Below, in pieces: positions 1 through 7,195 of a DNA stretch of 16,024 nt (the first letter of the stretch is position 1; each line of letters opens with the position of its first letter). Source of the stretch: Candidatus Neomicrothrix sp. UBA2110 (GTDB lineage Bacteria > Actinomycetota > Acidimicrobiia > Acidimicrobiales > Poriferisodalaceae); NCBI GenBank assembly GCA_002331465.1, contig DCYM01000024.1, positions 54,927-70,950 of the forward strand. Direction: 5' to 3'. The notes under the pieces are model-generated. The model saw nothing but the letters and a program-made list of their open reading frames with translations, had not been told where the DNA came from and did not search any database. A program made the position numbers and the translations under genes.

Positions 1-501
1 CAGCACCCAGAAAATGCTGATGAAGTGCAGTGGGGCGTCACACATGCAGGCAACGGGGGTGAACCCGTCACCAAAGGCACCATGCAACATGTTGCGTTCA
101 ACGTTGACGACCTTGACGAACTTCTGGCGCTTCGAGATCGGATCAGATCTCAGGGCATCCAAGTACTCGGCCCAATCGATCATGGTTTCATCCAATCGAT
201 GTATTTTGCGGGCCCAGAAGGGCTAAGCCTCGAAGTGTGCGCCGGAAGCAACATTGACGCGCAGGCTTGGGTAGATCCGGAAGTGCGCGACCTCTGCGGC
301 ATCGACGCGCAGGAGATGGAAGCGCTCAAGAGTCCTACCGAATTCGACGGATTGAGCGGATCGCTGCCCAATCCGTCGTTCGATGAAAATAAACCTCACA
401 TGCATTACCCACCTGGAGCACTTGAGAAAGTGATGGCAATACCTGACGAAGTGGTTTGGAAAAAGTTCAGCGAGACCATTCCACCAGTTGACATCGACTG
501 A
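1..501 (+). CDS. VOC (glyoxalase / extradiol dioxygenase-like) family protein, 5'-truncated
   Basis: The reading frame is open from the first base, so the N-terminus lies outside the window; 166 residues are visible. A C-terminal VOC half-module is seen around visible residues 28-80: a TMQHVAFNV strand with a candidate metal-ligand His (about residue 30), and MYFAGPEGLSLEV ending in a candidate ligand Glu (about residue 78). This His/Glu pair is the usual divalent-metal arrangement in vicinal-oxygen-chelate enzymes. After the fold comes an 80-residue tail (WVDPEVRDLCGI, then PHMHYP near the end) that I recall from a VOC subfamily, but no substrate is known to me. The MFS gene starts 18 bp downstream, so the two are probably cotranscribed. 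It could be a ring-cleaving dioxygenase, an isomerase or a lyase; the family call is firm, the reaction unknown. Confidence 0.8.
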   Translation, partial: QHPENADEVQWGVTHAGNGGEPVTKGTMQHVAFNVDDLDELLALRDRIRSQGIQVLGPIDHGFIQSMYFAGPEGLSLEVCAGSNIDAQAWVDPEVRDLCGIDAQEMEALKSPTEFDGLSGSLPNPSFDENKPHMHYPPGALEKVMAIPDEVVWKKFSETIPPVDID

Positions 502-519
502 TCGTCGAGCGAACTGCAC

Positions 520-1764
520 GTGGTAGGCGAGGAGCGTCGCCCTAAAGTTTTTGTCGTTCAGCGAGAAGAGTCAGCCGACTTAGGCGGTGATCTGAGTCAG
601 CCGTTGTTAACACCCCATTTTTTGGTGTTATGCGTATCGTCGCTGTTTTCTGCTCTGGGCTTTTCGTCGGTAATACCAACGGTTGCGAGATTCGTAGCAA
701 CCGACCTCAACGGAGGCGATCTGCAGGTTGGCATCGCCCTCGGAGTCTTTTCCTTCTCAGCGGTTCTCACTCGACCATGGATAGGACGCCTCGGAGATCG
801 CAGAGGACGACGGGTGCTGATCGCTGGCGGTTCGTTTGTGACTGCTGTCGTTCTGGCCTGCCATGTTTTCGCTGACAGTTACGGTTGGTTACTGGTTGCT
901 CGATTAGCCATGGGCGCCGTTCAAGGCGCGTTTTTCGTTGGCACGGTGACCTTAACTACCGACTTAGCGCCTGATCACCGAAGAGGTGAAGCTGCAAGCT
1001 ATTTCTCGGTAGCGATCTATGGAGGAATGGCGTTCGGTCCTTGGCTAGGGGAGTGGGTTGTTGGTCGTTGGGGCTTCGACGGGGGATTCCTTGTGGGCGC
1101 TCTTTGCATGGCAATAGCCGCCGTGGTGGCGTGCTGGCTTCCTGACTTTGTTGGCTCAAACGGACCGAACATTGGTTCCGCCTCAGACGTTGAACGTCGC
1201 CGAGTTCTGTTGTACCGGACCGCGATTTGGCCCGGAATTGTCTTGGCGCTTGGGATCATGATTTTCCCAGCGCTACATGGCTTTATGCCCAAGCTGATGG
1301 ACGAGCGGGCGTTGGGTGATGCGGGCCCTATTTACGCTCTCTACGGCCTGCTTGTCTTGGCGTTGAGGCTCGCGTGTAGTCGCCTACCGGACACTCTAGG
1401 AACCACCAAAACGGCGACTCTTGCGTTGACGGGATCAGCAATCGGGATGCTTGTCATGGGCAGCTTCGTCAGCCGGCCAGGGCTGTTCGCAGGGGCAGCA
1501 ATTCTCGCGATCGGAGGATCGCTGCTTTACCCTGCTCTAATGGTCGCTGCGGTGGAGGGCGTACCCGCGAACGAACGAGCTCAAGCGATGGGCACCTTCA
1601 CCATGTTTTTCGAATTGTCAGGAGGAATAGGCGGCCCAGTATTGGGCCTAGTTGCTTGGATGTCAGGCACCACGGTCGCAGCCTTCTTCGGTGCTTCACT
1701 CATTGCCGCAGCAGGACTACCGGTTCTCTTAGTGTGGAAGAGAAGGAACCCTGCGATCACCTAG
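520..1764 (+). CDS. Major facilitator superfamily (MFS) transporter
   Basis: A 414-residue, strongly hydrophobic protein with the length and layout of a 12-helix MFS permease in the cytoplasmic membrane. The first membrane segment begins near residue 33. The MFS motif A loop between helices 2 and 3 is clear at about residues 89-98 (GRLGDRRGRR), and a degenerate second copy (LACSRLPDTLG) lies in the second half. A charged central loop containing DVERRR separates the two six-helix halves. The start is GTG with no strong Shine-Dalgarno; an in-frame TTG at 604 just before the first helix is an alternative that would remove a 28-residue leader. It sits between the VOC gene and the sulfatase with short gaps (18 and 21 bp), which suggests import or export of a substrate or product of those enzymes. 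Family is certain, substrate unknown. Confidence 0.9.
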   Translation: MVGEERRPKVFVVQREESADLGGDLSQPLLTPHFLVLCVSSLFSALGFSSVIPTVARFVATDLNGGDLQVGIALGVFSFSAVLTRPWIGRLGDRRGRRVLIAGGSFVTAVVLACHVFADSYGWLLVARLAMGAVQGAFFVGTVTLTTDLAPDHRRGEAASYFSVAIYGGMAFGPWLGEWVVGRWGFDGGFLVGALCMAIAAVVACWLPDFVGSNGPNIGSASDVERRRVLLYRTAIWPGIVLALGIMIFPALHGFMPKLMDERALGDAGPIYALYGLLVLALRLACSRLPDTLGTTKTATLALTGSAIGMLVMGSFVSRPGLFAGAAILAIGGSLLYPALMVAAVEGVPANERAQAMGTFTMFFELSGGIGGPVLGLVAWMSGTTVAAFFGASLIAAAGLPVLLVWKRRNPAIT

Positions 1765-1785
1765 CTATCGGCACCCGGGACGCTC

Positions 1786-3369
1786 GTGGTCGGTAATGAT
1801 GCATGCGTGACCAATGTTTTATTCTTCATTACTGACCAACAACGCGCCGACCACGTCGGATTTGCGGGAAACGAAATAGTTCGTACTCCGAACCTTGACG
1901 CGATCGCCGAGCGTGGCATGGTCTTTGATGAGGGATGGGTGGCGAATCCCATCTGTATGCCGAACCGGTCCAGCATCATGACCGGCCGGCATCCGAGCGC
2001 TCATGGGTGCATCTTCAACGACCGTTCCCTGGACTGGAACGCCAACACTTTCGTTAGACGTTTTCGCGCCGCGGGCTACCGCACTGGTCTGGTAGGCAAA
2101 TCGCATCTTCAGCACGGACCTAGCCGTAACTCGGTTGCCCCGGTCCGTTCGAGTGGCATGTTGGCGACACCTCACCACCTCCAAGGCTGGGACCAACTAG
2201 AAGATTTTGAGAATTACCTTGATGGAAACGAACCAGATATTGAAGACTTTTATGGCTTTGACCATGTCGAGTTTGCTCTCGAGCACGGCTCGTCGGTTTT
2301 AGGGCATCACTTGAACTGGGCTCTTAGTCGAGGAGGCCGAATCGAAGATCTGGTGGTTCCGATGACGGAGGCAGCGCCCGGCCTCGATAGGTCGGCGCGT
2401 TGGTGGCAGATCTATCGAGCTCCCTACGACTCGAAATTTCACTCGACAACGTTTGTTGCTGATCGCACGATCGCGTTTATCGAAGAGGCCGTAGGCCAAG
2501 AGAAACCATTTTTGGCTTGGGTGTCCTTCCCGGACCCTCATCACCCGATGGCCCCACCAGGTATGTGGTTTGATCGACACAACCCCGACGACATGCCAGT
2601 ACCTGATTCCATTGATGACCCGTCTGACTACATGCCTCAACATCTCAAGGAGGCGCATGGGCGACACCCAAAGGATCAGCGTTTCTGGGTTGAGCCGTGC
2701 GGCGTCGGGGGCGATCATGGGGTTGTCAGAGAAGCAATATCGGCGACCTATGGAATGATCGAGATGATTGACGAGGCAATCGGACGGGTTGTGTCAACGC
2801 TAGATCGACTGGGACAGACAGAGGACACCATCATCGTTTTCACATCCGATCACGGTGACATGATGGGCGAGCATGGACTGATGCTGAAGGGTTACATGCC
2901 GTTTCGGGGAACTCAACAAATTCCTTTGCTGATTTCGGCTCCGAAGTGCCTGCCGGGCCGCACCGACTCTCTGGCTTCCAGCATGGATTTGGGACCGACG
3001 CTCATGGAACTCTGTGGGATCGACCCTTACGATGGGATACAGGGCGTAAGTCTCACTCCGGTCTTAAGCGATCCTGCGGTCAGTGTCCGAGAGCATGTTT
3101 TGATCGAAGAAGACTTCCCCGACTTTTTGTCTTCTGTGACGTCAACGCCGTCAAAAACTAGAACGTTGGTGACTAGAGATACTCGGTACACCCGCAACAG
3201 CGATGGACACGAAATGATGTTTGACAAGATCGCTGACCGCGAGGAGCGTCGCGAGATTACGAAGTCGGATCAGCCTCGTCGCAGCGAAATGTTAGAACGG
3301 TTAACAGATGCGTTAATTGCCAGCGCAGACGCTGCTCGCGGCGCTCCCACGGATCCGAGTTATGCCTAA
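1786..3369 (+). CDS. Type I (formylglycine-dependent) sulfatase, alkaline phosphatase superfamily
   Basis: Hydrolyses a sulfate (possibly phosphonate) ester. The signature CMPNRSSIMTGRHP at residues 57-70 contains C-x-P-x-R; Cys57 would be oxidised to the catalytic formylglycine. Metal-site segments are ITDQQ (Asp17, Gln18), GKSHL (Lys105, His107), PDPHHP (around 250-254) and TSDHGDMMGEHG (Asp355, His356), with Lys368 just after. The length of 527 residues fits the arylsulfatase / choline-sulfatase / phosphonate monoester hydrolase branch. No signal peptide is seen, so it probably acts in the cytoplasm, consistent with the MFS gene 21 bp upstream importing its substrate. Start is uncertain: GTG 1786 is used here, but GTG 1807 would give MTNVLFFITDQQ, a more typical sulfatase N-terminus. 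No formylglycine-generating enzyme is in the window. Its stop overlaps that of the convergent hydrolase. Confidence 0.9.
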   Translation: MVGNDACVTNVLFFITDQQRADHVGFAGNEIVRTPNLDAIAERGMVFDEGWVANPICMPNRSSIMTGRHPSAHGCIFNDRSLDWNANTFVRRFRAAGYRTGLVGKSHLQHGPSRNSVAPVRSSGMLATPHHLQGWDQLEDFENYLDGNEPDIEDFYGFDHVEFALEHGSSVLGHHLNWALSRGGRIEDLVVPMTEAAPGLDRSARWWQIYRAPYDSKFHSTTFVADRTIAFIEEAVGQEKPFLAWVSFPDPHHPMAPPGMWFDRHNPDDMPVPDSIDDPSDYMPQHLKEAHGRHPKDQRFWVEPCGVGGDHGVVREAISATYGMIEMIDEAIGRVVSTLDRLGQTEDTIIVFTSDHGDMMGEHGLMLKGYMPFRGTQQIPLLISAPKCLPGRTDSLASSMDLGPTLMELCGIDPYDGIQGVSLTPVLSDPAVSVREHVLIEEDFPDFLSSVTSTPSKTRTLVTRDTRYTRNSDGHEMMFDKIADREERREITKSDQPRRSEMLERLTDALIASADAARGAPTDPSYA

Positions 3370-4256
3370 GAGACTGAGCTACCGCTCGGGTGGTGTCGGG
3401 TCAAGAACTCGGCGACCGCTTCGGTAAAAGCATCGTTGTCGTCTCCCGCCACCATGTGCCCCGTGCCAGCGACATCCACAAACTCCGCTTCGGGCACTAG
3501 ATCTCGAAAACCGCGCACAGCTTCGGGAGTCACCAGATCAGACTGCCCTCCTCGCACTAGAAGCATCGGCACGTTGACGGCTTGCGCTCCTTCGCTCATG
3601 ATCCGGCTTGTTAGTTCCATATGAGCGGCCATGTCGTTCTCGTTGTCGGAGTCAAATCCAGGCTTCGAAGTGACATAAGCAGGGTCCCATCGCCACATCC
3701 AACGACCATCGGGGCGTTGTCGCAGAACGCGTGTTAGCCCTGAAGAATTAGCAGGGCGGGGCCGGTGGGGGTTGTACGCCGCGATGGCGTCTGCAGCTTC
3801 ATCCAGATCGGCAAAGCCGTCAGGATTACCTGACATAAAAGAGATAATTCTCCTGGCGCCTTCCGGATCGAAGTGGGGAGTGATGTCAACCAAAATGACG
3901 GCACTATATAGTTGGCCAGTCGCGGTTCTTTGCGCGGCCAAGCTCGCCATTCCACCCATCGATGCCCCAACTATCGCCGGAGGCCGGTGGAACCTTTTAA
4001 GAAGGGCGACGATGTCACGTCCATTGTCTTCGGAGTCGTAGCGCGCTTCGGTGGACCAGTCACTGTCACCATGTCCTCTTGCATCTACCGTTGTAACGAA
4101 CCAGCCGCGACCAGCGAGCGTGTCGGCGGTGTTTTTCCACGCATGTCGATTTTGTCCAGCTCCATGACACATAACAACTGGGGCCCCCGAAGGGTTACCC
4201 CACTCGTCAGCAGTGAGTTGAAGGCCCTCCGTTGCTGCAATTCTTATGGTACGCAC
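3366..4256 (-). CDS. Alpha/beta-fold hydrolase
   Basis: A 296-residue alpha/beta hydrolase with complete catalytic features: oxyanion-hole motif CHGAGQN (residues 30-36), DARGHGDSD after strand 4 (58-66), nucleophile elbow GASMGG with Ser99, probable acid Asp240 (GGQSDLVTPE) and His267 (GTGHMV). A cap region rich in Trp and Arg (about 165-200, RWMWRWDPAY) lies between the core halves. It resembles general esterases, lactone hydrolases and C-C bond hydrolases; the substrate cannot be read from sequence. GTG start. It lies 40 bp downstream of the SDR gene on the same strand, so an SDR-hydrolase operon is likely. Its TAG stop shares the CTAA tetranucleotide with the stop of the convergent sulfatase, leaving no room for a terminator between them. 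Confidence 0.88.
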   Translation of the reverse strand: MRTIRIAATEGLQLTADEWGNPSGAPVVMCHGAGQNRHAWKNTADTLAGRGWFVTTVDARGHGDSDWSTEARYDSEDNGRDIVALLKRFHRPPAIVGASMGGMASLAAQRTATGQLYSAVILVDITPHFDPEGARRIISFMSGNPDGFADLDEAADAIAAYNPHRPRPANSSGLTRVLRQRPDGRWMWRWDPAYVTSKPGFDSDNENDMAAHMELTSRIMSEGAQAVNVPMLLVRGGQSDLVTPEAVRGFRDLVPEAEFVDVAGTGHMVAGDDNDAFTEAVAEFLTRHHPSGSSVS

Positions 4257-4296
4257 GACGGGCGATCCTAGGTCGGGCGTGGCCTCTCATGTCGTG

Positions 4297-4986
4297 TTAC
4301 CAGGGATGAGTCGACCCATCCCAACGCAGGAACGACCCGCTGTCTTCAGGGCCAAGTTGTTCCAACGTGGACAAGATCCCTCCCGCAGATTCTTCAGTAC
4401 TGATATCTGCTTGTGGACCACCCATATCGGTACGAACCCAACCCGGATGAAAAGCCACCACGCTGATGCCCTTGTCGCGTAGTTGCGATGCAAGTTGTAC
4501 CGTCACCATGTTCATCACTGCTTTAGAGGTCGAGTACGGCAGATCATCGAATCTCGCACCTACGACCATCGAACCAATTTGGCTCGTGATGTTGGCTACT
4601 TGGCTTCCTTCGCCCAAACAATCCAAAAGGCCTCGGGTCATGCTTGCGGCACTCAACCCGTTGATTCGTATGAGATCGAGTGTCAGATCGACCGGAGCGT
4701 TAAGGACCCCAGCCGAACCGCGTTCTAAACCCAGGTTGGTTGCGCTCGTTCCTGCATTGTTGATCAGGACATTCACATGATCGTCGATCGCTGCAGCAAA
4801 TTGCTCGATTGACTCCTCGTGACCGACGTCGAGGCTGAGAATTTTGGCGGGCCCTAACGCCATGAGGTCCGTTGCCTCAGCGGGGTTCCGACAGCCGGCA
4901 ATTACCTCGTCGCCCCGATCTAAACACTGACGAACAAATTCGAGACCTAGACCTCTATTGGCTCCTGTAACGACTGTGGTTGTCAT
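4297..4986 (-). CDS. Short-chain dehydrogenase/reductase (SDR)
   Basis: A 229-residue NAD(P)-dependent oxidoreductase of classical SDR type. Visible motifs: the nucleotide-binding TGANRGLG (7-14), LDV contacting the adenine (52-54), NNAG (76-79), catalytic Asn109, Ser at 135 or 138, and Tyr151-x3-Lys155 (PYSTSKA), followed by HPGWVRTDMGG (180-190). Arg33 after strand 2 (GCRNP) suggests preference for NADP(H). It is at the short end of the family and resembles C-factor / carbonyl reductase-like SDRs. ATG start with GGAG five bases upstream (cggagcgaac before ATG). It is the first gene of a two-gene unit with the alpha/beta hydrolase and is divergent from the M20 gene, 55 bp away. Substrate unknown. 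Confidence 0.9.
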   Translation of the reverse strand: MTTTVVTGANRGLGLEFVRQCLDRGDEVIAGCRNPAEATDLMALGPAKILSLDVGHEESIEQFAAAIDDHVNVLINNAGTSATNLGLERGSAGVLNAPVDLTLDLIRINGLSAASMTRGLLDCLGEGSQVANITSQIGSMVVGARFDDLPYSTSKAVMNMVTVQLASQLRDKGISVVAFHPGWVRTDMGGPQADISTEESAGGILSTLEQLGPEDSGSFLRWDGSTHPW

Positions 4987-5029
4987 GTTCGCTCCGATGT
5001 TGAAGTCATTGCCACGGTAGATCGCCGTC

Positions 5030-5035
5030 TAGCCT
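5030..5035 (+). promoter_or_regulatory. Candidate -10 element of a leaderless transcript for the M20 gene
   Basis: TAGCCT fits TAnnnT and its final T lies exactly 7 bases before the A of ATG 5042, the geometry expected if transcription starts on the start codon. No Shine-Dalgarno sequence precedes this ATG, which agrees. No -35 hexamer is recognisable. The motif is short, so chance is a real possibility. Confidence 0.35.
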
Positions 5036-5041
5036 CAATGC

Positions 5042-6235
5042 ATGACCCTTGACCCTAAAGAGATAGTTCGCTCTGACAACACCGCAGCCGCTGATGTCGT
5101 CGTTGATTTGTCTCACGCGGTGTGGGACACCCCAGAGATCGCCTTCGAAGAGTACAAAACAGCTGAGATGACATCGCGAGTATTAGCCGATGCCGGCTTC
5201 GAAGTTAAAACTGAGATTGCAGACCTTCCCACTGCGTGGAGCGCCACCTACGGAAATGGCGAATTGACGGTCACTATTTGCGCAGAACTCGACGCTCTCC
5301 CCGATATCGGCCATGCCTGTGGCCACAACGTAATCGCAGCAGCAGGAGTTGGAGTTGGCCTGGCACTGCAGAACGTGGCCGATGACCTTGGCATCACTAT
5401 TCGTGTACTGGGAACGCCTGCGGAAGAACAAGGCGGTGGAAAGATTCTGATGCTTGAAAGAGGCGCTTTCGACGGCACCCATATGGCGATGATGGTTCAC
5501 CCTTCGCCGAATGAAGGGGATCGATTCCCCACGCTCGCTATCTCTCAATGCGACTTCCACTTTCATGGCCGAACAGCACACGCTTCGGTGACACCGCACC
5601 TGGGGGTCAACGCAGCGGACGCGATCACGGTCGCGCAGGTCGGCTTGGGGCTATTACGACAACACCTTGACCCCGAAGATCAAGTGCACGGAATTGTCAC
5701 CAAAGGGGGCGAAGCAGCGAACATTGTCCCAGGCAACGCAACAGCGCGCTATTTCTACCGAGCCCCAGACCTTGAGGCGTTATCCCGGTTAGAGCCTCGG
5801 ATAAGGGCATGCTTCGAAGCAGGGGCAATGGCAACCGGCGCTACTTTAGAAGTCGAACCGTTAGGGCCTCCTTACTCAGAGTTCGCGCATGACCTAGACC
5901 TAGTTGCCAAATACCGGAACAACGCCGAAGCCTTGGGTAGAACCTTTGACTCAACGCCTCGACGAGGTGCGGGATCCACGGACATGGCCAACGTTTCACT
6001 TCTCATGCCGACTATTCATCCGATGCTTGGCCTGGACTCCGGGTCCGCTGTAAATCATCAGCCCGAATTCGCGGCTTACTGTCGGACACCAGTAGCCGAT
6101 AGGGCGGCCGTGGAGGGCGCATTGGCGATGGCTCTTACTGCTGTTGATGCGGCAACAGACGAGAGCACTAGGGCCCGCCTATTGAGCCACGAGACCTCGT
6201 ATAGCGCAGCAGAAGCGTACCCTTGGAGCTTCTAG
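5042..6235 (+). CDS. M20-family amidohydrolase (N-acyl amino acid / aminobenzoyl-glutamate hydrolase-like)
   Basis: A 397-residue zinc- or manganese-type aminoacylase of the M20 family. Metal and catalytic motifs are present: ELDALPDIGHACGHN (82-96; Cys93 and His95 as ligands), GTPAEEQGGGK (124-134; Glu128/Glu129 catalytic and ligand), MMVHPSP (His153), and VNHQPEF near the C-terminus (His339). FHGRTAHAS (174-182) marks the lid/dimerisation domain. The segment LGTPAEEQGGGKILMLERGAFDG is very like actinobacterial AmiA/AmiB-type amidohydrolases as I recall them; AbgB-type p-aminobenzoyl-glutamate hydrolases are the other near relatives. No signal peptide, so cytoplasmic. ATG start with no Shine-Dalgarno, possibly leaderless. 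It is a single gene, divergent from the SDR and ending 8 bp from the convergent exchanger gene. Exact amide substrate unknown. Confidence 0.88.
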   Translation: MTLDPKEIVRSDNTAAADVVVDLSHAVWDTPEIAFEEYKTAEMTSRVLADAGFEVKTEIADLPTAWSATYGNGELTVTICAELDALPDIGHACGHNVIAAAGVGVGLALQNVADDLGITIRVLGTPAEEQGGGKILMLERGAFDGTHMAMMVHPSPNEGDRFPTLAISQCDFHFHGRTAHASVTPHLGVNAADAITVAQVGLGLLRQHLDPEDQVHGIVTKGGEAANIVPGNATARYFYRAPDLEALSRLEPRIRACFEAGAMATGATLEVEPLGPPYSEFAHDLDLVAKYRNNAEALGRTFDSTPRRGAGSTDMANVSLLMPTIHPMLGLDSGSAVNHQPEFAAYCRTPVADRAAVEGALAMALTAVDAATDESTRARLLSHETSYSAAEAYPWSF

Positions 6236-6243
6236 CTACCTTG

Positions 6244-7188
6244 TCAAATCACTGCAAGAACCACATTGGCTGCGGCGTAAAGAGCTAGGAGTAGCAGTGC
6301 ATCAAAGCGACTAATGCACGATTTTCGAACCCCGAGACAATAGGCCAACACAACGACGACCAACATTGCTCCGATCCCAAATCCAGTAAGGGACGGGTCA
6401 TTGATCCGTTCGGCTCCAACCAGTCCCATAGCGCCAGCGACAGCGAGGGAGTTGAAGACATTAGAGCCGAAGAGGTTGCCAATTATTAAGCCGGTTTCCT
6501 CTTTGCGCGCCGCCACTATAACGGTGACTAGTTCAGGAAGAGAGGTTCCCACAGCCACCAGTGAGAATCCGATGAAACCACCGCTCAACCCCCACTCTTC
6601 GGCCAGAGTTGTCGCACCTGACACGGCGAACTGCGCTCCGGCTAAGACCCCAACTAGACCCGTAGCCGCTATAAACAAACTTCTGCGGACGCTGAGTTCT
6701 ACTTCAACGGTGTCAGAAGGAGACCGAACGAGTTCAACGGTGTCAGAAGGAGACCGAACGAGGTAGATAATTGTGGCAATGAGCAGTGCGCTCAAGATGA
6801 CACCGTCGGTTCGAGTCAACTGTCCATCCATCACGAACAACGCGAACACTGCTACTGAAGCAATCGATAGCGGGGCCTGGCGACGAATGACCGAGGGTGG
6901 CAGCTTCACTGCTGTTATAAGGGCAGCGCAGCCCAAAATCAGACTCAAATTGGCGACGTTGGAGCCCACGATGTTCCCGACCCCAAGGGCAGGGTTTCCC
7001 CTCAAAGCAGCGATCGTTGACACCACTAGCTCAGGAGCGGAAGTACCGAAACCCAAAACCACGGCCCCGACCACTATCGGGCTCAGGTTGAGCGATCGGG
7101 CCAAAGAAGCGGAACCGTCTACGAGCCAAGTTCCTGACTTAAATAAAATAGCTAAGCCGCTGATTAGGAAAACTGCTGCGATGAACAC
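6244..7188 (-). CDS. Calcium/sodium antiporter, CaCA superfamily (YrbG-like)
   Basis: A 314-residue polytopic membrane protein with the two inverted alpha-repeats that define Ca2+/cation antiporters: GFGTSAPEL (46-54) with GNIVGSNVAN (71-80), and AVGTSLPEL (212-220) with GNLFGSNVFN (237-246). Glu53 and Glu219 are the expected ion-binding acids. About ten membrane segments are suggested by hydrophobicity. The central cytoplasmic loop carries an exact 10-residue duplication, LVRSPSDTVE at 143-152 and 153-162, from a perfect 30-bp tandem repeat. GTG start with AGAGG just upstream, formed in part by the stop codon of the dehydratase gene 7 bp before it, so the two are likely transcribed and perhaps translated together. 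Pairing with a sugar-acid dehydratase is unexplained. Family is secure; the transported ion is inferred. Confidence 0.92.
   Translation of the reverse strand: MFIAAVFLISGLAILFKSGTWLVDGSASLARSLNLSPIVVGAVVLGFGTSAPELVVSTIAALRGNPALGVGNIVGSNVANLSLILGCAALITAVKLPPSVIRRQAPLSIASVAVFALFVMDGQLTRTDGVILSALLIATIIYLVRSPSDTVELVRSPSDTVEVELSVRRSLFIAATGLVGVLAGAQFAVSGATTLAEEWGLSGGFIGFSLVAVGTSLPELVTVIVAARKEETGLIIGNLFGSNVFNSLAVAGAMGLVGAERINDPSLTGFGIGAMLVVVVLAYCLGVRKSCISRFDALLLLALYAAANVVLAVI
6703..6762. repeat. Perfect 30-bp tandem duplication inside the exchanger gene
   Basis: Two identical adjacent 30-bp units, 6703-6732 and 6733-6762, with no mismatch (each begins ttcaacggtg and ends gaccgaacgag on the plus strand). 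The repeat is exactly in phase and adds ten residues (codons 143-152 repeated as 153-162) in the hydrophilic loop between the two halves of the antiporter. Flanking bases differ, so the repeat is limited to two copies. Identity at every third position points to a recent duplication by replication slippage. Confidence 0.97.
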
Positions 7189-7195
7189 GCGACCT

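Noticed and set aside
527..540. 14-base exact match GCGAGGAGCGTCGC also at 3239-3252
   Set aside because: Both copies lie in coding sequence spelling Glu-Glu-Arg-Arg-type residues; a single dispersed pair this short is best explained by codon use.
6703..6762. Tandem 30-bp units as a CRISPR-like or mobile element signal
   Set aside because: The two copies are directly adjacent with no spacer, in frame inside a conserved transporter gene, and there are no cas genes.
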